Positions 53,181-64,000 of a DNA stretch of 64,000 bases are shown one piece after another. The stretch covers positions 181,077-245,076 of the forward strand of contig NW_019091692.1 of the NCBI RefSeq assembly GCF_001949145.1, given 5' to 3'. Made by a program: the position numbers and the translations under genes. Origin of the DNA: Acanthaster planci (Eukaryota > Echinodermata > Asteroidea > Valvatida > Acanthasteridae). Numbering within the stretch: the stretch's first letter is position 1; each line of letters starts with the position of its first letter. Under the pieces are notes generated by a model that did not search any database, had not been told where the DNA came from, and worked only from the letters and a program-made list of their open reading frames with translations.

Positions 53181-56179
53181 GTAAAGTGGTTGAGACCATG
53201 TGCTTGTGATTGAAAGATGTACAAACAACATTCATGGGATGTGATAAAACATAATAAACCAAGGTGCTTACTAACACTAAAATAGTAAATGTTATAACAC
53301 CTAACTGATGAGTTCAAAAGTGGGAAAAATAAAACTTGGGAAAGAATTGGCGATAAGCAGGGCCAGTGGGCCACGTTGATAATGTGCTGTGGTACATTTG
53401 ATGAGCAGGATGGAAGCAGGCTTTACCAAGCAACCACCGAACAGCACTTTATCAACGCACCAGTCCTTGAACTTCAGGTGCACTGTACACTCATTTTTGC
53501 AAAATGACAGCGACCTATTGGTCAAGGAGACGTTTAACACACGTTCATGGTACCCCCTCATCCATGTCATCAAGCTGAGCATGGTGCAACAGCCGCACAG
53601 TAGTAAATGGCTGCAGATTAAGAGCAACTGATTGGCTACACATGATGGAACACATACAATGTACATATATATAATAAACTGCAAGAAATTCATGCCTACA
53701 TGTACATGAACGGAAGGGTTCTCTCACACCTGTAGTCTAGACAGTGTGATATACATGTATCCATACATGTACCTGTACTGTGAAAACACATGTGAGTCCA
53801 CATGCATACAGTGTACACATGTACATGTAGGTCTTTTTTCGGTCCCTGTAACACGTGACCTGTGTAGTTTGTGTCTCACGTGACCTGTGTAAATCGACAC
53901 AGGATCTATCACTGAAACTAACCTCAAACTTTCGTTTGTTTGGCAGGTATTACTTCAACATTCTTGGAAATTAACAAGTTTGTTCTAAACTTACAAACTC
54001 ATTAAGTAACAGGTACATGTACTGGTAATAAGGAAAGGAAAATACAAATGGGTCTCAAACGTAGTAGAACGGCCCGCATACGATACCTGCACGTGCATCA
54101 TTCGTATCCATGTACACTGGTGTGAGTGAACTTGCCGGCATCTTCAGTACAACACTGACAACTCATTTCCATTTCACAAGTTTCCCAAGCCCAATCAAGA
54201 GGATGTGTGTGACAAATGCCGAGGATATCCTGTGCACAAGCCTAAACAATGTTTTTTTTTCCATACTATTATTATTACCGGGTCCCCCCCCCTCGACAGA
54301 AATGAGTCATTCATATCAACTCCCCATTACAAAGACGAACTTTGATAAGATGAATCCGTGGAGAGAGTGAAAGCTGAATGTGTCAATGATATTGTAATGA
54401 TACAATTACATGCACAAATACATGTATGTGGATTCTTGGTGACTACAGTGCATACAAAATACAGGTAAAAAAGATCAAATATACATGTCTTTCAAAGCAG
54501 GATATGCTCGTCTGAATAGCTCATCATTTATCGGTTTCAACACAACTTGAAAAACCGGTACTACTGTAGCACAGGTAGTACATGTACATACAGGAACCAA
54601 TAGGCTTTTATGGCAATACATAGAACAGGTTTATGAGGTCTACAGTAAATTAAATACAGTGGTTCCAGGCACAAATGTGTCTGTAAAGATGATGTACTAT
54701 ATGTTCACTGTACATCCTGTACATTGTGAGTACAGTACATTTGGTACATTACTGTACATACAAACACATATTCACAGTGCACATATGCACCGGTACTGTA
54801 CATGTACATGTCCAAGTATATGTGCTCTACGGGTACATGTTGGTAAGTCACTTGTAGGGTGTACACTGTACTGCATAGTAACTAAAACAATAATGATTTA
54901 ATACCGTTGAAGTGCATGAATTATTCATCTGTGACTAACATTTTTCAGTTGCAGTTCTTCATGCCTTTTCATTGAGTGGTACCAGTAGGTACCGGTATCT
55001 GTGGATTCATTAATGTTTTACATTAACCCCAACTAACCCAAACCTGCCATACTCCAACAGCAGGATTTGTGAGGTTTTGGCAGGTTTGGTACCGTACCTG
55101 AGGAACTTCTTGTTGAATTTTGTGAGACTTGGGATGAAAGGCCCAGGGAGATGGTGTTGGATTCTGTGTGAGTTGGGACACACACAGGTCACTGTGTGCA
55201 GTGTCTGGCTTGCTGTACCAATTGTTAGACTATGCTTGATTTTGTCACGTTAGGTACTGTTCAGTGCAAGTCATCCTATACTGCATAGACCCATCCATAC
55301 CATATCACTCAAACTCCAATGGGTTCATTCTGTTGGAGTTTAGCAGGTTTGGTACAGTAACCTGCATGTACAAGTACGTAGACAAGTACGTGAACCTGTT
55401 GGATTCAAATTCAAATGCAGCCTACAGTACTTGTATGCTTGTTTACTCAGAAAACTACATGTACATGTACATGTACCTTGGAATTAAGTGTGATGTGGAG
55501 TGAAGTCCTCAATATATTCCACAAAGCAAAAGAGGAATTTAATGAGAAATTTACTTAAAAACCACAAAGGCTTGGAAATCTTTCTCAATTTAAAATGTAC
55601 TGATTTGCACCAAAATTCAACAGTTTTACCAGCTGTGCCTCAGACTGATTCATTTCATGATCTATTTAGTTCAGTACATGTACAGTACATGCATATATGT
55701 ACATGTTGTACTATATTCTCTTTAATTTAAACCTCAATTCCAAAAAATTTGCTACCACTCTGTTTTTATCCAGAAAGGATAACTTTTCAAATAAATGCTA
55801 ATTTCACAGCCTAATATTGAAGTGGTTAGGTGAGAAAAAAGCTGATGTTACTCACTAGAGGTCATTGACCAGGTCGGAGCCTGTTCCATTTACTGCACTT
55901 GCGGCTAGCTGGGCAAGGGGCAGCTACAGGGATTTGCATATTTTCCTCATTTTTCTGCCACATTATAAAAAATAACTGAAACCTTTTGGGTAGGTGTGGG
56001 AGATATTCACAGTGCATAAATAGATATCATTTCGGGCATATTTGATGGAAAGGTTTTAGTTTAGACAATAATATAGATTTTCCACATAGACCACAACAAT
56101 ACTTCCACCCTTTAGAGTTTCACGTGTAAAATATGGAATAGTCACTAATGACCAACCAGAGAGAAGAATCAAAACTCAG

Positions 56180-56187
56180 TGACGTCA
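56180..56187. promoter_or_regulatory. Perfect CRE-type site (TGACGTCA)
   Basis: A full palindromic cAMP-response element lies about 210 bases upstream of the candidate start codon at 56396. Other perfect copies occur at 5397-5404, 62494-62501 and 63754-63761. Function is inferred from position only. Confidence 0.35.
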
Positions 56188-56395
56188 TCCTAACTGCGAG
56201 AATGGACACTGGATGTAAATGTAGATGCAAAGAGGTAAGATTACAAATAGGCCTAATACCAAGACTTCAGACTCTCCCAGTCTTGCAAAGAAATTAAGCT
56301 TTAATTGGGAGAAACATAATTGAGAAGCACATGTACTTGGCAGAGTTAAGCTCTTTCCTTGAGTTTTTGAAAGATTGTTTTGAAAGGCTGACAAC

Positions 56396-56583
56396 ATGGA
56401 TGACATGTCACGGCTGAGTGCCCAGGATCATGAAGCACACATGCCGAGTTCCAAGCTCTCCCTGTCCATACACTCCTCCCCCGGAACTATGGGCCGGGGC
56501 CCGCCGAAAGCCTCGTTAGTTAGTAATAATACAATAAATCTAGGCCGAACCAACATACCGTACCAGTACATGACCAACCACTG
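56396..56583 (+). CDS. Candidate first coding exon of an unidentified gene
   Basis: An ATG in a good context (ACAACATGG) opens 62 codons and ends at a consensus donor, CACTG|GTGAGC, phase 2, just before an in-frame stop. The peptide is Ser-rich and polar (begins MDDMSRLSAQDHEAHMPSS) with no hydrophobic leader. I do not recognise the protein. A frame-compatible exon candidate follows at 59792-59915. The local GC content is above that of the flanks, and a CRE-like site lies upstream. It could also be a chance frame. Confidence 0.4.
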
Positions 56584-59500
56584 GTGAGCCAGGCCTAACC
56601 ACGCTAACCGTGCAAACACGGAACAGTTTGATCATCGAAAGGCTAGCTTACCACCGTTTTACCGCCCGAAAAGCATTCCTTCACGCTAAAGATGAACCGA
56701 GGCACATAAGCAATGGGACTGTAACGTATAAAGTAGAGAAAAGTAGCATTTACACGAACACTTCAAACAGCTATGCCGCATTATGTCACTGTTTTTTCCT
56801 CCATTTTCAGCCAAGTATATGAAGTACATGAACATACATGACCTGTAAGCCTGATGCGTACATGTACATTGTACATGTCGTGCGTAGTGTACGTGTGTAC
56901 ATATACATGTCGCGGACTAGGTCAATATTGAAAACGCCCCCTAACGACCTACAGCTGCCAATTTTTGCTGAGTATATATGCAATCACACGTATGAAGCCA
57001 AACCACAGTTCATGAGTTCTCTGAGGCTTAGTTCGGGCGTGGGGGGAGATAGTTCGAGTCGACTTGTTGTTCATGATGGGCCCGGTCCAGATAACGTACA
57101 TCTGGTTATAGTTGAAGTGGCAAGTAACATGGTTGGTAGACTTTTTTTTACACCATTGCCTAAGGTGTTTCGTTCAGGTAGCGCTAATTAGCGCTTGAAA
57201 AGAGGCTAATGACTGAACCAGTCAGAGCGGGCGCGCGAAAACACGGAACGATGGTGCCTGTATGTACTAGAGCAAATAAAATATCTGTATTTAGTTCCGG
57301 CAATTGATCCTTCAAAGGTGACAGACCAATGGATTGTGACAGTACATTGTGGCGATTCCTCTTCCTCTGATGGGCAAACTATTACTTTGGTGTGTGTGAA
57401 AAAAGTAGAATTTTAATCACCACCGTGATCGCTGGCTTGATGAGCTAGGATAGCCAAGCTCACCCAATGTTTTTTAGCATTATTATTTTTTCTGGGGGAG
57501 GGGGTTAAAATACGAGTGCGATGTGACAAACATTATGAACAGTTTAAGTGGGTAATTAATGAGGGTCGTTTTCAAGCAGATTGAGATTTCCATCCCTTTT
57601 CGTCTCGCTTATTTCATTCTTTGTTTCTTTTTCATTATAACAAAAATTAAATTTCACTTGAAACATGTTCAAGTTGGTCTTGAAGCCTTGATTGCAACCT
57701 CGTCTGCGTCATTTCCTCTATTTGTTCAACTTACAGAGTCGAACAATATGACAGGTTATGGCCTTGCAGCAAAGTGCGTCAATAATGCTTCATATACCTA
57801 CGGTAAAAGACTCCCATATCAAAAATTATTATTGCTAGCCGCGAACTGTATAGCACAGCAAAGAATGATATCAAAAATTCGAATCCTTGGTGCGCCACTG
57901 TCTGTATGCATTTGAAGCACGGAAGAAGGGAAACGGTCTAAAGACTCAATAACAATTTTACTCATTATGAGCCTTGTATTTCGGTCGTGAGGTTACGTTT
58001 GTTTGGCTTGTTCACGTTTTGCATTGCGTAGGCCTACCACGATTCCTAGCGGAGCTCGCACGTAACATTTAGTAGCATCTAAAGTTATGCAATAACGAGA
58101 CGTCTTCCAGTTTTAGTGACATGCATTGAAACCCTTTAGACTGTCTTAATTATTATGTCATGTTTCCGCCCTCACGTTAAATCCCATGCGCTCGTGTACG
58201 TATTCGCTGACACTCTCTTTTCATGCGCAAATTGTGGCACCACCACAGAAAAAAAACCCTAGGCTACGGTGTAGGAAAAAAAACGCCGGCAGCTTCCATG
58301 TAAGTTCTTCGAGAGTTAGTGTTTTGATAACTTGGGCGAATTCTTTTCTATTTAAAAAGAAAAATCCATTTCTGTGTTATGGAAAATTTTACGTTACTTT
58401 TGTAAAACTTCCCATTGTCTCCTGCTTTGTAAGCCATATCGCTATTTTTTTTTCTGTTCAAAATTCAATATCCCACGAGGGTTCCGGTAAAACGCTGACG
58501 TCGAGGAGGTGGTTTGTGATCTTGGTCCAAGGACAGTGTTCTTTGGTCGTGTTCTTGAGGCTTCGTGCTACGCACTCATGGGTATTATACCATTGGTACT
58601 TTAGTCCCCCCCCCCGAAAATCTTGTATTTGCCCCCGGCTGGAACAGCTTTGATGTGACACGTTTGATGGAAACTAGAGCCTATATTACCTTTGAATTTC
58701 AAAACCTTAATTTACGGAGTTATCCAAACTGTCAACGCACGTAAAACTGATGCATGCACGCATGCATATGCCACATAATTTGTGAAAAATTGTCGGACTC
58801 TTCCTGGTAACAGAACGAACTACCACCATTCTCTGCCGATGAGGGTGCTTACACGACGCAAGAGAGGGCGCTGTACACAAGTCATGGACTTCTGGACTGG
58901 TAGCTGGCCCTAATAAACTGCCATAGCCAAAACTGATAAATACCCGAACTTCAAAGAAACTGGAAAAATACTCACCAGTTTCTAAGGCCTTTGAGACGCA
59001 CTTCAAATTAAATCCCAGTTTATGAGTTTTTATTTTCATTTCAAATTTCCATTCATTGACCGATGACTTCTGAAGATATTTATTTCCACGGACGGTCACC
59101 CCTAAAATGCAGTTTTGAAGGCCCTCACCATTTTGAAATATTGGTGCCTACTCTTCTCGAAAAATAGACCGTTTTTAGGCACCGATTTCTTCCAAACCTC
59201 ACTCAAACACAAGCTGGTATTTTCTTTTCCCGCCTAAAACTTCTTTTCTACAAATCTTCAAGCTCATGGGCCACAAAACGCACTATTTCGTAGAGAATTT
59301 GAGTACTTACAAATCGTGACTTGGCCCGTGCAAGCAGTTTTCGGCATATTTACTGACCTGCATCAATATGGGGACCAGTATCTAGCTGCAGTTTAACGTA
59401 TGTGATTAGCTCTGAGTATTTGGATGCTAAATATTAAGTATTTGTCAGGCCATTAGCATATGTTTAAAATGAATAAGTTTCCAGCAGTTTTGGTAATTAA

Positions 59501-59791
59501 TACACAAGTACCTATTTTTGTTCGTCCTGGTAATTTATTTTCCAATGAATTATTTTCCAATGAATATCATTGGTAAATTGTTTTATTGCAAGTTAATTCA
59601 AATCAGCGGTTATTTTGTTAAATTTTTAGATAAACACAAAATTTATGGTGAAGTTATTTTCGGTAACGTTATTTACAGTTGAAAGGAAAAAGAAAAGGTG
59701 AAATATTCTATCAGCTCTTGTTTGATTTGTCGATTGGGCGGGCTTCGTTTCCTCATTTACATAAAACCAGCAGGATTCCTCCGTTTTTCAG
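56584..59791 (+). other. Candidate intron / intergenic DNA
   Basis: Only short open frames without recognisable motifs. It contains TACATGTA runs near 56840-56920. If the two flanking candidate exons belong together, this is one intron. Confidence 0.3.
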
Positions 59792-59915
59792 TACCCGCTA
59801 CCGGTCCCTACATTCGGAGGACATGCGTAAGACGTCTAGCGACAACGTGCGGGACGAGAACCAGTCTAATGGGCGTTGTACAAGAAATCTAGACTGGCAG
59901 TTTACTAAATTAATG
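59792..59915 (+). CDS. Candidate second exon of the unidentified gene
   Basis: The acceptor is CCGTTTTTCAG and the donor TTAATG|GTAATT. The 124-base exon takes one base to complete the phase-2 codon left by 56396-56583 and then reads 41 open codons, ending in phase 0. Composition is polar and coding-like (begins TRYRSLHSEDMRKTSSDN). No family is recognised and further exons were not found. Confidence 0.3.
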
Positions 59916-62900
59916 GTAATTTTCTGCCCGCATGAAAAGTGCCTGGCAGTTTTGTTTGCAAGAGGAGATTGTTCGGCCGAAAAAGGTGAGATTGTGTGAA
60001 TATGGGCCAGGTTTGACTCTCTGGGTTTGAGGGCCTTCCATCTGAAAGCTGAGTTGATGAAATTTCGGTTGAAAAATGGTCCCAGGTGCAGTAAGAGGGA
60101 TGCCATTTGAAAAGTGTCTGCGTGCAGGCTTGTGAACTATCACTTTTCCGAGGTGAGCTTGTTTTATGTTAACATTTAAAAGTATAATTAGCTAACCCAT
60201 CAAAAATTGATAAGAAATGGAAAGATAATGGACAAGACAATAATTTAATTTTGTTAGAGAAACTTTAAATGTCTGCTTCATGGAATGGAGCATGGAATGT
60301 ATTGAGCCCTAACCATTGTTGGCCTTATTCTGTTTTCAATGGGGCTTTAAAATAGTGCCATGCACTCTTAAGGTAGACTCTAATACGTTCTCCTTCATCA
60401 GAGGTATAAGATAAAAAAAAAACGGGTTGTTATTGAAAGACTTAATTAAGGCACCATTTCGGCTGTGTGATCTGTTGTGTGCGATCACTGTTAAGTAGCA
60501 ACACAGGCTCACGTCAGAGACTCGTAGGGATGGCCATTGTCGCTGTGATGCTGCAATTACAAGCCTCCAGCTGGACAGCGAGAGGGGGCAATTTTCTTAG
60601 AAACGGAGGCTCCTTTGGTGGGAATTGATCTTCGCCGGTTCACGAACGAACGACTAGGACATGCACGCATTACTACCAACAAAGTGAACACTCCCAACCA
60701 ACATGGCTTTGCTGAACCGATGAGGGGGTACTTCTGCTAGAGGTGGATAGCTTCACGAGCCCCGATCGCGAGTAATCTAGTACAGAGTTGTTGAACCGTA
60801 GACAAAGTCGTGGGCGTCTCTAGAGGGTGGGGTGTGACACTCCCATTAGTCAGTTTGGTTGGCAAAATCGTGGTGCTGTCGGCAAGAATGGAACAGGAAG
60901 GGGAAACAAGGAGGTCACGTACGTGAAAGGTCAGCGAATCAAATCATCACTACACTCATGAATTTTTACCAACGGTCCGTATGCAAATTTAATGATAGAA
61001 TCCCCCCACTGAAAATGACTCAGCTGTAGGCAAAGTCTGTTGGTATAGGTAAAGTGGAGATATAAGGATACTAAGAGCATTTTAGTTCAGTAAGTTTCGT
61101 AGGAACTAATGGTGTTTTGTGCAAACAGAAGACATATTTTGGTTTCTCTATAACTGTACGCCACTATTTTATCCAAAATATTCCAAGCAAATACCTTTCT
61201 TTACAACGAAATATAAACTAGTGAACGATATTTACAACTCACAGGGTATTAAAAAGGACTATTTCTTGCTCAATGATAGTATCAATTTAATTTTGCTTAC
61301 TTGTGGCTGCCCAGAAATGTGCCTGAGAAAGCATAGCAGTCGACGCTTAGTTTCTGCTACTCTCTGATTGCTGAGCCCGAATGAAGGTATTAAAGCAAAC
61401 GCACAGTTCACATTTTGTTATTCAAGCTTAGAAATGATCTAGCGCTAAGGAAACAGTTTGCTTAAGAGTGGCCAAGCTTTCATAATGTTTGTGTACCAAG
61501 GGTATTTTGGATAATGTTCTTTAGGTAAAAATGATGATAAAGAGAATTTTGTTGATGCATTTTTCTCAGGACCTGATCGTTTACAGGTTTTAAAATACTC
61601 CCACAAAACTGATCTCCATGTTTGGAAGCTTAAGGTCTAGTTTTAAGATTTGATAATGAACAGCTGTATACAATTCACAATACTCATGCGCTTGTATGCA
61701 GATTGTTTCCAGAATATCCTTTAATTGGGGTCCTGATCAAAGCTTATTGAGAATACAGCAATGCCCACCAGACTCCAATTTCAAACGCAATTGACAGAAC
61801 CTCATCGCACCCTACTGAGTATAATTAGCCAGTAAAAGGATAATTCAACTTCTCAGAGGTGTCAACAATCTGTCCCGCTGACCCAAGTCTTAATGGTGGG
61901 ACCTGCGAAAGGCCAACTTTCTCTCTTTGGTTTGAATGCAGGTCGTTAATTTGTATTGATTGCATACGGCGCCACCAGATTCTATTTTATGTCACTTCTG
62001 AACTTTAGTTTAAAAGCATGCGTCACTGGCGTCTTCCCAAGCCTTTCAAAGGGATATACATTTGACACAAAGGAGGGACAAGGAGATGAAAAGGTCTCTT
62101 TTCGCCTTCAGTGGTGCATATGTGTATTGATATTCAGGAACACTAAAAACTGCGCGTAGCAATTAAAGAAAATCTTGATATCACTTTGAATACTTTTTTT
62201 TACATCTTGAAAGAGCTTTTGAAAACTTATTTAATTTTATGTTTAACTTTGGTTGCCCAATTCCTAAACATCAAGGTCCAGTGCCAAACCCTTTCCATCA
62301 AATTCTACACACGCATAGCATTCAAGGTGAAAATTAAAAGACAGCCCTACAGAATATTATTGAAACTGAGACAGTGTTTGCCTCTGGGCCAAGCTACATT
62401 AAACATAACGCGGTCTATTGAAGCATGCTACACTACATGTACTGTGCGCAATGTACATGTACATGTACACTGTACATGTCAGTGTTCTGGCGATGACGTC
62501 ATCCCATCAGCCTGCGGGTGCGAACGCCAAAAGGGGATTTTTATGTGGGTGGGGAGACGCAGGATCTTTTTATTCATTTTGGGTTCACAGTTAAGGGGTA
62601 AATTTCATATTTACGATTTTTTTTAATGGTTACGTATATATTGTTATTTTGAAACACTTCATGCGTGAACTAAATGTTTTCTGTTCCTGGTACAGTTAAA
62701 ACGGCTAACACCTCAAAGATCTGTTTTTAATGAAACAGAGGAAATAAAAAAATACAATGTTTGTGACAGCAATTTGAACAGTTTGGCAATAGGGAAAGCA
62801 AAACCGAGGGATGGTTATTTTTTCATACTTAAAGAGTGGCGTCGCGACGCATCTTTATGTAGGCTGAAACGTGGTGTTTGATGAGTATGTTACGGTTGCT

Positions 62901-64000
62901 GTAATCTACGTCGTCATGCAATACTATAGTGTGATTTAACAATTAGAATAAAAAGCCATTGCCGCAGGGGCACAGCGCTCGTAGACAAAAAGCACCGTTA
63001 GAGAACAACCCAAATCGTCACTTCGTCACATTGTCACTTCGCTCTAAGGGCGACTCGCCTGTTAAACAATTAAAGTGCGCGCGCTATTCATGAAACGTCC
63101 AGTGACGATGTCATTTTGGTTGCCTTCTCGACCAGTGCCTTTCCGATTCCTCGTGGACGAGTGGTATGCCATCGTTATGGCGCCTTTCCATAAACGCGTC
63201 AACACCTGTGCCAAGTATTGCGTATCCGTCGTTCCCGGGGCGATTCTGACACATGTGCTATGTTAATGAAGTCGATGTTTGTGTCCGTGAAAGTAAAGCG
63301 CATGAACGCATCGTGTACGCAAACGTTTTCTGTTTCAGCTTATAAGAAACAAGCTGAGGGGAAACTTCAGCTCAGAAAATAAACCTTCTCTCATTCTAAT
63401 CTTACTTTGTTCTTGGCAAGTTACAATGCATGGGCTGATACGTACATGCATGAATAGTTGTCATAACGCGATGGCCATCGCCACTTCATGCACCGCATAC
63501 GCATGTACCGCCACTGCCTCACCAACACTGAAATAGACTGGTCCCTCACGGTTTGTCCCTTAAAAGCGTTTTCAATTATTTGTAAACATTAGCATGACGC
63601 AAAATAACTTCGTTTTTCTGGTTCAGAGACGTGGGCCCGGGTCCGGATCAATGGCCTACGTCCGGAATTACACCAAGTATTTCCAGCATCTACGGCCAGT
63701 TCCCACAGAATCATGCATAATATCAAGCCGCAGCCAACTGATTCCGACGTGAATGACGTCAAATGATAAGAGTGCCTGACCGAAATGTAGGGAGGCCTTG
63801 GAGATTCCTTAACCGTACATATTGCTCAACTCCACCCATCAAAAACACGTTAAAATTACGTGGTAGCAGAATTCCTGCCGATCAAGTAAGTTTGGTGGCT
63901 TTTGGAAATAGTTTTCTGCAAAATATGTAAAAAAATCTTTATTTTGCCGATGCGCTGGTCTACGGCTTTACGCGGACAATGTGTGGCAGCTGGAGCTGAG
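59916..64000. other. No gene recognised
   Basis: Scattered short open frames on both strands with no motif, plus two CRE-like palindromes (62494, 63754) and a TACATGTA run at 62450-62480. Nothing more can be supported. Confidence 0.35.

Larger units (their letters stand above)
51289..56395. other. Upstream region of GAPVD1, no coding gene seen
   Basis: It should contain the first non-coding exon(s) and promoter of GAPVD1, which I could not locate. It holds repeats (entries at 52010 and 52985), many TACATGTA runs and short palindromes built on ACCTGCCA/TGGCAGGT near 55040-55100. Confidence 0.45.

Noticed and set aside
58186-58653. 155-codon frame at 58.2 kb
   Set aside because: It contains low-complexity poly-K/poly-P-like parts from A- and C-runs and no family resemblance.
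62186-62626. 146-codon frame near the right end
   Set aside because: It runs through a TACATGTA repeat and has no motif or convincing splice sites.
1-64000. CRISPR arrays, bacterial operons, riboswitches
   Set aside because: The window is clearly metazoan nuclear DNA with spliced genes; no such structure is present.

Overview
This is a eukaryotic (metazoan) window: genes are split by GT-AG introns, intergenic DNA is AT-rich and full of short inverted-repeat elements and SINE-like copies, and the self-complementary TACATGTA motif is very abundant. Its gene content (scavenger-receptor-rich class B receptors in tandem, plus a conserved GAPVD1) suggests an invertebrate deuterostome. A sea star or related echinoderm is my best guess, but it is an inference. 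One stretch of N (46748-47516) is an assembly gap.

Region 1 (1-15714, plus strand) is a tandem cluster of one receptor family. Copy A enters the window inside its large exon and ends at 4199. Copy B (7981-15714) is complete: a signal-peptide exon, three SRCR exons, one large exon carrying a somatomedin-B module, a long cysteine-rich ectodomain and TM1-TM5, and a last exon carrying TM6-TM7 and the tail. All junctions keep frame and give a 1199-residue protein. Between A and B lies a decayed third copy (about 5400-6600) whose TM6-TM7 exon has lost its splice acceptor, gained a stop codon and been truncated. The 7TM core looks like the secretin/methuselah-like (class B) superfamily. The SRCR x3 + somatomedin-B + 7TM layout is the most unusual biology in the window.

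Region 2 (15715-22752) is intergenic DNA plus the likely 3' UTR of the next gene. I see no convincing coding gene there, only foldback elements and repeat fragments.

Region 3 (22753-51288, minus strand) is one gene, GAPVD1 (Gapex-5 / RME-6): an N-terminal RasGAP-like domain, a long phosphoprotein-like middle and a C-terminal VPS9 Rab-GEF domain. I could place 19 coding exons with compatible phases (1732 residues) plus a probable splice acceptor in the 5' UTR. Its introns host a hAT-type MITE with an 8-bp target-site duplication, a Tc1-type remnant, several other TIR elements, and SINE copies.

Region 4 (51289-64000) is mostly non-coding by eye. It holds a possible first coding exon of an unidentified plus-strand gene at 56396-56583, with a frame-compatible second exon at 59792-59915, preceded by a perfect CRE-like site. 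The two gene systems have no evident functional link: the receptors would act at the cell surface, and GAPVD1 on endosomal/clathrin-coated membranes.
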